Below, in pieces: positions 31,970-42,037 of a stretch of 64,000 nt of DNA; the stretch's first letter is position 1; each line of letters starts with the position of its first letter. Source of the stretch: Sepiola atlantica (taxonomy: Eukaryota > Mollusca > Cephalopoda > Sepiida > Sepiolidae). Position numbers and translations under genes: made by a program. Location of the stretch: contig OY744532.1 of the NCBI GenBank assembly GCA_963556195.1, forward strand, positions 105,790,583 through 105,854,582, given 5' to 3'. The notes beneath the pieces are model-generated. The model was given only the letters and a program-made list of their open reading frames with translations. It ran no database searches and was not told the origin of the DNA.

Positions 31970-32168
31970 AACATAGACACATTGCTAACTTTATATAAAT
32001 AGAAACATACTGTATACATAGTGTAGTATTATATTATATACCAATAAACAATGCTTCAAGCAAACTACATAAACCTCTTATTTTATATTTATTTTAAGAA
32101 TGTAAAATTGAGTAATAAAAATCAAACAGAAACTGATTTAGAAGTTTATTGATTTGTCTCTGTTGTAG
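31970..32168. other. AT-rich sequence ending in a splice-acceptor-like tract
   Basis: The last bases read TTGATTTGTCTCTGTTGTAG, a pyrimidine-rich run ending in AG at 32167-32168. Confidence 0.5.
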
Positions 32169-32298
32169 AGAAAGTACTGGCATTTCATTCCTTATAGAAT
32201 GAATTATCCCAGGCCGCGTATCGATGACGATAATGCTAGTCTTGAGGAATACGATGATAGTACGAATACAGCCGGGCCATTTCCCGTATACATTACAA
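32169..32298 (+). CDS. Candidate internal exon of an unrecognised gene
   Basis: Directly after a strong acceptor (pyrimidine tract TTTGTCTCTGTTGTAG) an open frame of 68 codons starts; 43 codons and one base of it lie before a donor-like CAA|GTAACT at 32299. The peptide begins RKYWHFIPYRMNYPRPRIDD and continues with an acidic stretch (ASLEEYDD) and GPFPVYIT. Composition is balanced and base content is richer in GC than its surroundings. The frame runs on to TAA at 32373-32375, so a terminal exon is also possible; the residues beyond the donor are hydrophobic and less convincing. I do not recognise the family. No partner exon was found in the window, which fits long molluscan introns. Chance remains possible. 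Confidence 0.4.
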
Positions 32299-32379
32299 GT
32301 AACTACCTAATGCATTGTTCACTTACAGTAATAATCCTTTTATATGTGTATGTTGGCCAGGCAAGTTATTGTTAAATAC

Positions 32380-33110
32380 CTTCGGATAACATTCATAAAG
32401 TCTCAAACGCATGGCCTGTGTGCTGCATGTGGCCTGCAGACTATCTTTCTGTGGCTCATAGTAAACCATATGCTTGATCAATATTTCCTTCAAATTTTAA
32501 TATATTTGTCTCTTGCACTTTCAATATTTTTCCATGAACTTGACCTACCCACCAAACGCCAACTGGCAGTTAATGAATGTTAAGGTCAGCAAGATCTGGT
32601 CTAGTTCCTCTGTAGGGAAGGAAACAAAACTCAACCTCCGCACCACGATGACCACCACAAAAATCCACCTCATCTAAGAAGCCACGCAATTCCGGATATT
32701 ATATGTTGTTGGATATATATAACCCTCAGCGGTAATCTATATAATGGAGTAGAGTCAGTCTGTTTTTCAATTTTTGTCATTGATAACTTGTTTCTAAAAA
32801 ATAGAAAGTATCCACTTCATCATGGCTGCTGTATATAAAATCGAAAATTGCGAACTGGTGTTAATCCCCAAAAATCCCCAATTATATTTTGGGTCGGATT
32901 TTTTTTTTTTTTTCAAATAATAATTTATTTTTAACAATTTGTTTAATTATCAACCAGTTATTTTTCAATAATAAATTCTTTTTCATTTTTGTTCTTTCTT
33001 TGAAAACAAATCTCCATTGTCTTCATCATATTATGTTAAAATTCCATTAAGGAATCATCAAAAATAAAGAATCTATTCAAATTAAAAATCCCTATAAATA
33101 CATATATATA
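32380..33110. other. Unassigned
   Basis: Includes a 79-codon plus frame (32344-32583) without a known motif, a T run at 32900 and AT-rich sequence. Confidence 0.4.
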
Positions 33111-33120
33111 TATATATATT

Positions 33121-33387
33121 GAATGCTTTTTATTTAAACATGTACAAAGTCTGCTACACTGGCATGTCGATGTTATCGATCTACAGCTATCAAGAGCTGA
33201 GGTCTCATCAGGCAGAAAGTTTTATTTGTGATCCAACCTGGTCGGTGAAATCCAGGATTTCACCGACCAGGTTGGATCACAAAAAAAACTTTCTGCCTGA
33301 TGAGACCTCAGCTCTTGATAGCTGTAGATCGATAACATCGACATGCCAGTGTAGCAGACTTTGTACATGTTTGAATAAAAAACCATT
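33121..33387. mobile_element. Near-perfect 133-bp-arm palindrome
   Basis: Left arm 33121-33253, a single base A at 33254, right arm 33255-33387. Only a few mismatches near the outer ends and in one A/T run are seen. The right arm contains CTGATGA (33297-33303) followed by a CAGCT/AGCTG hairpin, like the Penelope-type termini elsewhere, but the following GAAA is not intact. A TA tract touches the left edge. Sequence after the right arm (TTTATTGAGCACTCCTTTAT) is related to 38200-38250. Confidence 0.8.
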
Positions 33388-33484
33388 CACAATACAGCTA
33401 TATATTTTTATTGAGCACTCCTTTATAAGCCCGGTTTGATTCCCCTTTGGATTTCTACCCTGTGGATTTTTACCCTACCTGGAT

Positions 33485-33486
<2 letters not shown>

Positions 33487-33522
<36 letters not shown>
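33487..33522. repeat. (TA)n(CA)n microsatellite
   Basis: TA units followed by ACACACAC. Confidence 0.95.
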
Positions 33523-33531
<9 letters not shown>

Positions 33532-33681
33532 TAGGGATAGATTTTAGGTCGGGTGAAGGGCAGGCAGAAACTGCCTTATGATCACTAAAATGATGCAAAG
33601 TCATTTTCGTGCAAAAAAATGTGCTTTTATCAGTAGAACACTCCGAGCCTTAGGTAATCAATGCCATTTTTATTAATAACT

Positions 33682-34209
33682 AGATGTCACTATCCGACGT
33701 TGCCCGGATGGTTTTTTTTACTTTCATTAATAATTCATGTGACTAAAATAGGATTTTTTCCGCCTGCAAAAAAACGTAATTTGGGTTATAAATAAATGTA
33801 AGAAAGATCTTGTGTTTATACTAAATGTCAGTTAATCAACGTTTGTTTCCCTAAGCCTTTTTTCCAATAAACTTTAATAACACATAGTACATGATAAAAT
33901 ATACCATAGTTCTGGGATTGAGTTATGCTTGAAAGTAAATTATGTTTTAATTGTTCTAATTAGCCATAATCTATAATTAACTTAACAAGTGATTCATCTC
34001 TCTCTTGGCTATCCATGTATTTCTCTCACCTATCTAACTCTATGTTGATTTAACCACTTTCCAATATGTCGTAATCTCTCTGTGAGCATTTAGAGAAAGA
34101 GTGACTCTCTTTTTCAGGATAGTCATCTAATTTACATACGTGTGTCTGCACACATCACAAACACATATATAAATTAAATGGCAGAATAATAAGTCTCTTT
34201 ACTTCTATA
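33682..34209 (+). repeat. Dispersed repeat R5, 5' part of an interrupted copy
   Basis: Head 'CTATCCGACGTTGCCCGGAT', then collinear with 18240-18580. It stops at the first arm of the R5 hairpin (CTCTTTACTTCTATA). Confidence 0.75.
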
Positions 34210-35020
34210 AAATAATAATAATAATAATAATAATAATTAAAATAAGACCGAGGAGGGACAGCACTAACCAGACCTCCACTGGAAGAGTGCGGAGAGTGCT
34301 GGGACGTTGGGAAGGCTTATTGTCACCCAAATCTCAGAGGAGACCAATGATTGTTGCCAGCAAGAAATCAATGGTAGGCGGCTGTTGCAATACTGCAAGA
34401 TCATTTACAGTGGTGATCGAACAGAGGTGGAGAGTACTAGAACTCTGGGGCGGTTTGTTGTCACTCAGACTCCAGGGAATACCACTGGTTGTTGTCGATG
34501 AGCAATCACTGACGATGATCTGTGTGAGAACTCCTAGTGAGTAAAAAATAATAATAATAATAATAATAATAATAATTGAGTACTGGAAATCTGGGGAGAC
34601 TTTCTGTCACTCAAACTCCAAGGAATACCACTGGTTGTTGTCGGTGAGCAATCACTGACGATAACTTGTGTGAGAACTCCTAGTGAGTAAAAAATAATAA
34701 TAATGATAACAATAATGATAATAATAATAATAATAATAATTGAGTACTGGAAATCTGGGGAGACTTGTTGTCACTCAAACTCCAAGGAATACCACTGGTT
34801 GTTGTCGGTAGGCAATCACTGACGATAACTTGTGTGAGAACTCCTAGTGAGTACAAAATAATAATAAAATAATAAAAAAATAATAATAATAATTGAGTAC
34901 TGGAAATCTGGGGTGACTTGTTGTCATTCAGACTCCAGGGAATACCGCCGGTTATTATCAGTGAGCAATCACTGACGATGACTTGTGTGAGAACTCCTAG
35001 TGAGTACAAATAATAATAAG
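34210..35020 (+). mobile_element. Tandem array of a LINE 3' coding end plus (TAA)n
   Basis: Units near 34287-34430 (diverged), 34427-34574, 34575-34740, 34741-34890 and 34892-35020. Four of them translate as LEIWGDLLSLKLQGIPLVVV and then GEQSLTITCVRTPSE and a TAA stop, followed by (TAA)n. This peptide is the very C-terminus of a LINE polyprotein common in aquatic animals, so each unit is the last ~110 bp of the coding region plus its microsatellite tail, reiterated. Confidence 0.75.
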
Positions 35021-35088
35021 GATAATTTCTAAACAAAAACAAGAGAACTTGTTTAATCATTGATATAGCCTGCCCGTTCGATATCAGA

Positions 35089-35290
35089 ATGCAGGAGAAA
35101 AAACACGAAAAAACAAAAAAATATCAAGATCTAAAATGGGAATTAGTTAGACTATGGAAATGTAAAGAAGTCAAGGGGATTCCCATTGTAATTGGAACGA
35201 TTGGAACAATAACGCAAAGCCACCATAAGTGGCTTAAACAGATTGACGAGACAATTTCTTTTCCAATACTGCAAAAGGTTTGACTGTTAG
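35089..35290 (+). pseudogene. LINE polyprotein fragment before the C-terminus
   Basis: Encodes EKTKKYQDLKWELVRLWKCK, then VKGIPIVIGTIGTI and HKWLKQI, the 'KY.DL..E..R.W......PVVIGALG.......L..I' block that in intact LINEs lies just before the 'LLGTARILRRVLE' segment found in the array upstream. Order here is therefore permuted: C-terminal units first, the preceding block after. Confidence 0.75.
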
Positions 35291-35446
35291 GAATAGTGAA
35301 AGTGTTAAGGTATAGCTTGAATATCTAAGGTCAAGGGAATTGACTTGATGTTCAAAAAAAAAAACTCCAACTAAAAACATCCAAAAGTTGAAACTACTAT
35401 GAAATAATATGAAAACTCCTAGTTAGTTAATAATACTAATAATATA

Positions 35447-35535
35447 GAAGTAAAGAGAATTATTCTTTTTTAGTTATGCAAGAAGAATGTCTTAAAAGAT
35501 GTCACAGTTTATGAATTTTCAAATAAAATAGTTGT
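35447..35535 (+). repeat. Dispersed repeat R5, 3' part of the interrupted copy
   Basis: 'AATATAGAAGTAAAGAGAAT' is the second arm of the R5 hairpin, then 'TAGTTATGCAAGAAGAATG'. It rejoins 18600-18665. Confidence 0.7.
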
Positions 35536-35539
35536 AGTG

Positions 35540-36075
35540 TCTGTGACCCTACGGATCACGGGTACATCTACTATTATTCCGTTAGTAAAATATTTAAATT
35601 ATCATTAATGGTTCTCTTGTGTTCTTACATTTTCGAAGCGAGGTTTATGCTATATTTTGCGTAAATACTTATGTTGTATTATTAAGGAATCTGGACCATT
35701 TCCGGTTCCAAACTTGCCGGATATTTGGTCCAATACTTGTACAGCATCACGTTCATTACGGATATATAACACGTCTCTCTTTTATGACCATCTTGCGATG
35801 CTTGTTCTTTTATGACCATTCCTATTTATTTTCTTTCTGCATTCCTCATTCCATTTTACCAAAGTTTGTCAAGTAGGAAATCCACGGATCTTTTCCTTTA
35901 TTTTCCTTAACTCCATTCATAAAGCCAAATGAAAGGCTCTCCAAAAACAATTCCTGCCCCATCACGTTCCCAATAATTTCGACTTTTCTCCTCTTCAATC
36001 TTCTCATTTCCTTCTACTTAAAATTCTTTTTGACGATAGTTGTGAAGTGAGAGAACGTTGCTATTTATATTATTT
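35540..36075. other. Unassigned
   Basis: An 85-codon plus frame (35619-35876) has no known motif. Confidence 0.4.
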
Positions 36076-36080
36076 GCCTA

Positions 36081-36145
36081 TAGCCTAGTGGATAAATAGC
36101 CTAGTGGATAAATAGCCTAGTGGATAAATAGCTAGTGGATAAATG
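36081..36145. repeat. 16-bp tandem repeat, four copies
   Basis: TAGCCTAGTGGATAAA units, then a C/A run and a 17-G run at about 36210. Confidence 0.9.
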
Positions 36146-36404
36146 CCAAGCCGGAACACCCCCCCCCCCAAAAAAAACTGGTTAGAGGAGTACCAAAGCC
36201 GACTTAGTGGGGGGGGGGGGGGGCTGTTAAAAGAGATAGTTTCCGTAACACTCTGGAGTCCTCCTCATTTCATTTGTTTACCCTTTACTTAAAATGTTGC
36301 AGTGAAACTAATATAGAAGTTCATTTAATAATAACAGCATCATTTGAAAAGCAAACAAAAAAAACGTTATTGTATCACTACCGTGGACCAATTCTATGAT
36401 TCTA

Positions 36405-37045
36405 GACTGTAACAAAATATCTCTGGCCAGCATCTTGTTCCAGACTGTAACAAAATATCTCTGGCCAGCATCTTGTTCCAGACTGTAACAAAATATCTCT
36501 GGCCAGCATCTTGTTCCAGACTGTAACAAAATATCACTGGCTAGCATCTTGTTCCAGACTGTAACAAAATATCTCTGGCCAGCATCTTGTTCCAGACTGT
36601 AACAAAATATCACTGGCTAGCATCTTGTTCCAGACTGTAACACAATATCTCTGGCCAGCATCTTGTTCCAGACTGTAACAAAATATCTCTGGCTTGCATC
36701 TTGTTCCAGACTGTAACAAAATATCACTGGCCAGCATCTTGTTCCAGACTGTAACAAAATATCACTGGCTAGCATCTTGTTCCAGACTGTAACAAAATAT
36801 CTCTGGCCAGCATCTTGTTCCAGACTGTAACAAAATATCTCTGGCCAGCATCTTGTTCCAGACTGTAACAAAATATCTCTGGCTGGCATCTTGTTCCAGA
36901 CTGTAACAAAATATCTCTGGCCAGCATCTTGTTTCAGACTGTAACAAAATATCACTGGCTAGCATTTTGTTCCAGACTGTAACAAAATATCTCTGGCCAG
37001 CATCTTGTTCCAGATTATAACAAAATATCTCTGTGCGACATCTTC
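36405..37045. repeat. 38-bp minisatellite, about 17 copies
   Basis: The unit is GACTGTAACAAAATATCTCT, GGCCAGCATCTTGTTCCA, with CACTGGCTAG and CTCTGGCTTG variants. Periodicity is exactly 38. There are no unique spacers, so it is not a CRISPR array. Minus-strand frames through it are translated repeat. Confidence 0.95.
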
Positions 37046-37049
37046 TAGT

Positions 37050-37370
37050 CTTTATTTGTTATAAGTTATTTCTCAGTGCATAGTGGCGTCTCGGTTGTTC
37101 TTTCCTCTTGGTTGAGTTGTTTCTTTCTTAATAACAACAATTGTAAAAGTTAATAATGAAGACAGCACAACGGGCTCAAAATGCAAAACAATTAGAGTTA
37201 AACCGACGACGACCACACGATCATTATTGGTTTAACGATTCTTTCCGGGTTTTTTTTTTCAAGTATATGATATACATGCATAATATCCTCAAGCCATTTA
37301 TTAAAAATCACTATGTGATGTTGAATTTGAAAGATCGTATCTCTATTTATACAAAGTTCGGTATGTTTAT
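37050..37370. other. Unassigned
   Basis: A plus frame at 37156 begins MKTAQRAQNAKQLELNRRRP, then becomes T/A-rich. No splice support was found. Confidence 0.35.
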
Positions 37371-37680
37371 ATATTTGTATATACAGTATTCACTCCTAAA
37401 CTAATTGACCGATCATTATGAATTTTGAAACAAAGCTGCTCAACGTAAGAGTTGGTAATGTGGGATATACTTAGTTTAATTTTGTTTTGATGCAAAGAGG
37501 GTGGAATCTCTTCGTGAAAATTCAGATACCTCCAATTTTTGTGAAATGTTAACGATAGATATTAGACACCAATTAATAGATATTCCCAAAAATTTCAATT
37601 TCTTTGGAGTATTTTGAAATGGGTTTCAGAGGGTATAACATGGGCACACCCTCTCATACATGACATGAGTCTTTTTGTTT
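37370..37680 (-). repeat. Dispersed repeat family R1, inverted copy
   Basis: Reverse complement of 31660-31965, including 'CACTCCTAAACTAATTGACC' and TATTAGACACCAATTAATAG. Confidence 0.75.
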
Positions 37681-37879
37681 TATTAAACATATATTTGGAT
37701 ACTGTTTTCAGAAATAATCAACTGCCGTTTTTTTTTCCATTCCCGTGTTGTGTTTTGCATTATCTGTTTGACCTACTTTTCCAGGGGGGGGGGGGTAACC
37801 CCTACCTTACTCTACTTGAAACATTGGAAATCATCCAGATGATGTCCTTACTCCTCAAACTCTGTTCATTTATATTACA

Positions 37880-38122
37880 TCTCTCTCTCTCTATCTTTTC
37901 CTCTCTCTCTCTCTCTCTCTCTTTTCCTCTCTCTCTCTCTCTTCCTCTCTCTCTCTTTTCCTCTCTCTCTCTCTCTCTTTTCCTCTCTCTCTCTCTTTTC
38001 CTCTCTTTCTCTCTTTTCCTCTCTCTCTCTTTTCCTCTCTCTCTCTCTCTTTTCCTCTCTCTCTCTCTTTTCCTCTCTCTCTCTCTTTTCCTCTCTCTCT
38101 CTTTTCCTCTCTCTCTCTTTTC
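37880..38122. repeat. (CT)n/TTTTCC pyrimidine tract
   Basis: CT dinucleotide blocks separated by TTTTCC. All frames through it are repeat translations. Confidence 0.95.
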
Positions 38123-38293
38123 CCCAATTTTGAATGAAATTGCAGCGGAAACATGTATGCATATATGTAGCCAATAATGTTTGTATAAATAAAACATTTT
38201 ACTATAATACAGTTCTACTTGTTATTGAGCACTACCTCATAAGCACTGGAGTTTCATTGGATTAATATCTAGGAAACAACAACAATATAATAT

Positions 38294-38298
<5 letters not shown>

Positions 38299-38332
<34 letters not shown>
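38299..38332. repeat. (TA)n microsatellite
   Basis: Runs into GTGTGTGTGAGA at the fold-back element. Confidence 0.95.
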
Positions 38333-38335
<3 letters not shown>

Positions 38336-38337
<2 letters not shown>

Positions 38338-39075
38338 TGTGTGTGAGAAAGGAAGGATGAGGGTAATCCGACGTAATGGGAAATGAAAAAGAAAAAACCA
38401 AAAGATGTTTTTTTATGTATTCATCAACGTTTCGTCTTTATTTGTTAGACTTCCTCAAGATGATAATTTTAAGAAAAAAAGTCATGCAAGTACATGGAAA
38501 TATTGGGTTGACATGATGGGTTAATGAGAAGAAGTAGTAGCCACTACTTGGAGCGCAGGACCGAGGTCCGGGTTGAGAGAAGTCGGTGGCAGGGAATGAA
38601 ATTAATGTAGATGGCTGTGAGTGAAAAAGTGGAGGGGTAGGGAAAGAGGAGGGGAGGAGGGAGGCTCTGTGTTTCTTCCTTTCTCTCATTGTCATATTCT
38701 CAGCACATTTAAACACTTTCCTTCTAACTTACTTATATCCACACATTCTTGACATAGCCAGCTGGTCAAACACTCCTACTCTCCAAAAATTTCACACTTA
38801 ACCACAACAAAATCTCCCCTCTACCCTGTCACCCATCTCACCCTTTCGACTACTTCTTTCACACTCTTACCTACCCACCCCTCTCACTTTCAAATCACCT
38901 TAATTTCTTCAAATCTTTTCTGAAACTATGACACTACCTACACACCAAAAACACAGAGCCTCCCCCTCCCCATCCTCTTTCCCCACCCCTCCACTTTTTC
39001 ACTCACAGCCATCCACATTCATTTCATTCACTCCCACCCCTTGTTGTTTTCTATATTTTCATTTCCCATCCGAGA
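38336..39075. mobile_element. Fold-back Penelope-like element, second copy
   Basis: The left part (38345-38520) matches the 12.0-12.5 kb element, including ACCAAAAGATGTTTTTTTAT and TCATCAACGTTTCGTCTTT; on the minus strand GAAACGTTGATGA survives but the CUGAAGA box has changed. An inverted repeat of about 90 bp joins 38590-38680 (GTGAGTGAAAAAGTGGAGGG) to 38947-39038. The loop is C/A/T-rich sequence without coding capacity. Confidence 0.6.
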
Positions 39076-39153
39076 CGTAAGGGGGCTACTATGAATTAGG
39101 GGCCATACATACAGGGGCATTCTTAATGGAGAGTTGTGAAGCAAGACGTTTGT

Positions 39154-39609
39154 TTACATTACATTTAAATTTTTGCATGTTGGTACAGTCAGAAAAACAG
39201 GGGGCAAGAAGCTATTGGAGTAGCATCTGGGAACCTCTACAATGAAGGGGTGGGATTTTGCTGATTTTCTAGTCAGTCGGAAGTAATTGACGTCGAGTCG
39301 AGTGGGCACTAATGCAGCAAGTTCGTCGGAGCACATTCCATTAAAGTACTTGTAAAACAAGCACAAGGATGCAACATTGCAGCGATGGGACTGAAGCTGG
39401 ATCCTGGTAGATAGTGTGTGACCTATTAGATTAGCGGCTGTTTTTCGGATGCTGTCTAAGAGGAAGAGTAGTTGGTGCACCTGCTCAGATGTGATAATAC
39501 ACCATGCATTTGCGAATGGTGGGTTTGTAGATATATAGGACACTGGCAGGTGTGAGAAGTTTTCTAGTACAGTAGAGGGAGCCCACCTTCCTTGCAACAG
39601 CCTTGTCAA
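39154..39609 (-). pseudogene. LINE reverse-transcriptase C-terminal fossil
   Basis: A 151-codon open minus-strand frame: LLDSIRKTAANLIGHTLSTR, QSHRRCNVASLCLFYKYFNG-like, CSDELAALVPTRL, KSHPFIVEVPRC and SFLPPVF. This is the same C-terminal block as 27775-28215 and is better preserved, with no stop over 450 bp, so it is the younger copy. It lacks the palm domain. The mariner element begins about 260 bp away. Confidence 0.8.
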
Positions 39610-39811
39610 TGTCTTCTATGTATTTGTTCCAATTCATGTTATCCGAGGAGTTTGAATGATGGACTCTCAGGTAGGGTGCTAAAACCTATCGCAAATTTCC
39701 CATTGCGGACTAAAGCCACACTCGATGATATGATCATCACACCTTCCATTGTCCGGTACATTATAAAAATCCTTGACACCTCCAAAGCATGTGAGCCTGA
39801 TCTTATCCATG

Positions 39812-39872
<61 letters not shown>
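39812..39872. repeat. (TA)n microsatellite, mariner target
   Basis: About 30 TA units. The last TA doubles as the mariner target-site duplication. Confidence 0.95.
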
Positions 39873-39875
<3 letters not shown>

Positions 39876-39900
39876 GGTGTTTCAAAAGTCTTGGGAACAT
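39873..39900 (+). repeat. Left terminal inverted repeat of the mariner
   Basis: 28 bp, exactly complementary to 41163-41190. Confidence 0.95.
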
Positions 39901-40024
39901 TACAAATGCGTATATCTCATGAACTATTCCAGGTAGAAAAATGAAACTGGTGCCATTTTAAAGCTTGCTTAATCAAATTTTTGGTCATACTAATGATTTT
40001 CGTGTTATCTTTCCAGGTGCAGTA

Positions 40025-41070
40025 ATGGCGTTCTCTAAACAAGACAAGGCATTTTGCATCCTCCAATTTGCAAAGACTGAATCGTGGACATGTGTTCAGC
40101 GTGCATTTCGCAGGAAATTTAAAAAAGAAGCCCCTGAAAGGAAATCCATTGTCTGATGGCATGCTAAATTTGTGAAAGATGGGTGTTTGTGCCCAAGTAA
40201 GCGAACAGGTCGCCCTTCAACTTCAGAAGATGCAGTTGAGCAAGTTCGGACAGCCTTTCAGCGGAGCCCCCGTAAATCAGTGAGAAGAGCCAGCAGGGAA
40301 CTTCAGCTTGCTCCAGCAACTGTCTGGCGTGTCTTAAGGAAACGACTGCAAATGGTACCTTACAAGCTCAAGTTGGTCCAAAAGTTGAAGGACACTGATA
40401 AGCCACTTCGCCGTGACTTTTGCATTGCAATGCAAGAGAAGTTGGAAGATAACGGCTTTGATGACCGGCTTGTTTTTAGCGATGAGGCGACCTTCCATCT
40501 GAATGGCAAAGTTAACAAGCATAACACTCGCATATGGGGTACTGAGAATCCTCATGAACTTCTTGAGCACGAGCGAGATTCACCAAAAGTGAACGTGTTT
40601 TGTGCAATTTCCAAGAAAGGTGTCTATGGACCGTTCTTTATTGAAGAGGCAACTATCACTGGTGAATCCTATCTCAACATGCTGGAAGACTGGTTAATGG
40701 CTCAGTTGGAACAAGCAGAATCTGATGACTTCATTTTTCAACAAGATGGTGCACCACCACACTGGAGTCTTAGAGTAAGGCAGTTTCTTAACACAAGGCT
40801 GCCTGGTAGATGGATTGGGAGATCTGGGCGAGGTGATGACGTTCTCCTAGGTCTCCAGATCTTACCCCGTGTGACTTTTTCCTTTGGGGCTTTGTCAAGC
40901 AACAAGTCTATGTGCCGCCCCTTCCAAGAGATATTGACGAACTAAAGGCTCGAGTAACGGCAGTTGTGGGAACCATTGACGTCAAGATGCTGGAACGCGT
41001 TTGGCAGGAAATGGACTATCGACTAGATGTCTGCCGTGTGACGAATGGTGCTCATATTGAGCAACTTTGA
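40025..41070 (+). pseudogene. Mariner/Tc1 superfamily transposase, two lesions
   Basis: Starts at ATG 40025 (MAFSKQDKAFCILQFAKTES) with an N-terminal helix-turn-helix (residues ~5-60), a GRPS linker, and a second helix-turn-helix (RRASRELQLAPATVWRVL, ~85-105). The catalytic domain has Asp153 in FSDEATFHLNG (codon 40481), Asp241 in FQQDGAPPHW (codon 40745) and a third Asp in SPDLTPCDFFLWG (codon 40873), about 41-42 residues on; the length and spacing fit the DDxD branch with wide spacing. Lesions: a TGA at codon 44 (40154-40156), in 'SIV*WHAKF' where the family has a sense codon, and a frameshift at about 40841-40846 after GRGDDV, removing the Trp-Pro before PRSPDL. Past the shift the frame runs to TGA 41068-41070. 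Two lesions mean no full-length product as read. Confidence 0.88.
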
Positions 41071-41162
41071 AGATTCCCCACAAAACTTGAAACTTTAACC
41101 TTTCCAACGGTACCAATTTCATTTTTCAACTCCTAATAGTTTTTGAGTTATTAAAAATCGTT

Positions 41163-41190
41163 ATGTTCCCAAGACTTTTGAAACACCCTG
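41163..41190 (-). repeat. Right terminal inverted repeat of the mariner
   Basis: Ends ACTTTTGAAACACCCTG, followed by TA. Confidence 0.95.
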
Positions 41191-41422
41191 TATTTGGCAT
41201 TGTTGCTGTTTTACAATAATATCCTGAGGTCTGTGTTGGCACCGGGGATCCATAAACATCACAAACGCTGTTTTACATAGGTTGAAATGTTTGTAAGACT
41301 TTTTAGATGGTATACTTATTTTATTGACGAATTGTTTCTTTTTGTTTACTAATGCATCTGTATATATACATCTTATAGAATAATCGAGCATTATATTGGA
41401 GTTCTTTCCACTGAACGGAACC

Positions 41423-41423
<1 letters not shown>

Positions 41424-41487
<64 letters not shown>
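41424..41487. repeat. (CA)n(TA)n microsatellite
   Basis: CA to 41463, then TA. Confidence 0.95.
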
Positions 41488-41549
41488 TTATTTATTTTGT
41501 TTCATTTTACTTCAGTAAAAGTTCTCAGAAATCAAAGGAGCCCCTTCCT

Positions 41550-41670
41550 GGCGCTAACACTTGATCTCTATATGAAATACATAGATATTCGAATATTCCA
41601 TTACAGTTCTCTTGTTGAGTTAGTAAAAAGTGAAGAACATTCATTTTCTTCTCCTCGATTGACCATTTAA
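41550..41670 (-). repeat. Dispersed repeat shared with 21770-21895
   Basis: 'CTAACACTTGATCTCTATAT' and GAATATTCCATTACAGTTCT-type words in inverted sense. Confidence 0.55.
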
Positions 41671-41674
41671 CTAT

Positions 41675-41934
41675 GTAGTAGTCGTTTATTAGGACAAGTT
41701 TGATAATTATAATCTTAGTACTTAATTATTATATTAGTACTTAATTATTATATTAGTACCTACTTATGTACTTGATTTCCGGCTTTTATTGGTAGTCATG
41801 CAACATGTTTGTTTCTAATACAATTATGAATCTTAAGAGAAAAAGGAACTAAAAGATATTCATAATTGATAACTTGTCATCAGGGAAAAGTTTTGATTCT
41901 GTTGTATGGAATACTTGTTAAGAATAGGACATTA
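41675..41934. other. AT-rich; short TATTAGTACTTAATTAT duplication
   Basis: A 17-bp unit repeated at 41717-41760. Nothing else is seen. Confidence 0.5.
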
Positions 41935-42032
41935 ACCACTTTCCGGACCCGACCGTGGGTAACATTTTACCTTGTGGGAGGAAGATAAAACTGGCCTTGT
42001 GCCTAACCTCCTGGAGAGGAGGTAAATAAATA
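41935..42032 (+). mobile_element. Two stacked SINE 3' tails
   Basis: 'TTACCTTGTGGGAGGAAGAT' then AAA, followed by 'GGCCTTGTGCCTAACCTCCT' and GGAGGTAAATAAATAAA. Each resembles the common SINE 3' end (long-body and short-body type). A complete U2-SINE follows at once. Confidence 0.6.
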
Positions 42033-42037
42033 AACAT

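Larger units (their letters stand above)
39873..41190 (+). mobile_element. Mariner-like transposon, nearly complete
   Basis: 1318 bp between TA dinucleotides (39871-39872 and 41191-41192). The terminal 28 bp are perfect inverted repeats starting CAGGGTGTTTCAAAAGTCTT. The following sub-terminal bases pair only loosely. It contains one transposase gene, split by a stop and a frameshift. Perfect ends and a full-length interior indicate a recent insertion relative to other elements here. Confidence 0.9.

Noticed and set aside
36405..37045. 38-bp regular repeats resembling a CRISPR array
   Set aside because: Repeats are contiguous with no unique spacers, the setting is an animal genome, and neighbouring minisatellites behave the same way.
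37614..38197. Long frames on both strands through the CT tract (187 and 131 codons)
   Set aside because: Ser/Leu/Phe and Arg/Glu/Lys translations of the microsatellite; both strands are open for the same reason.
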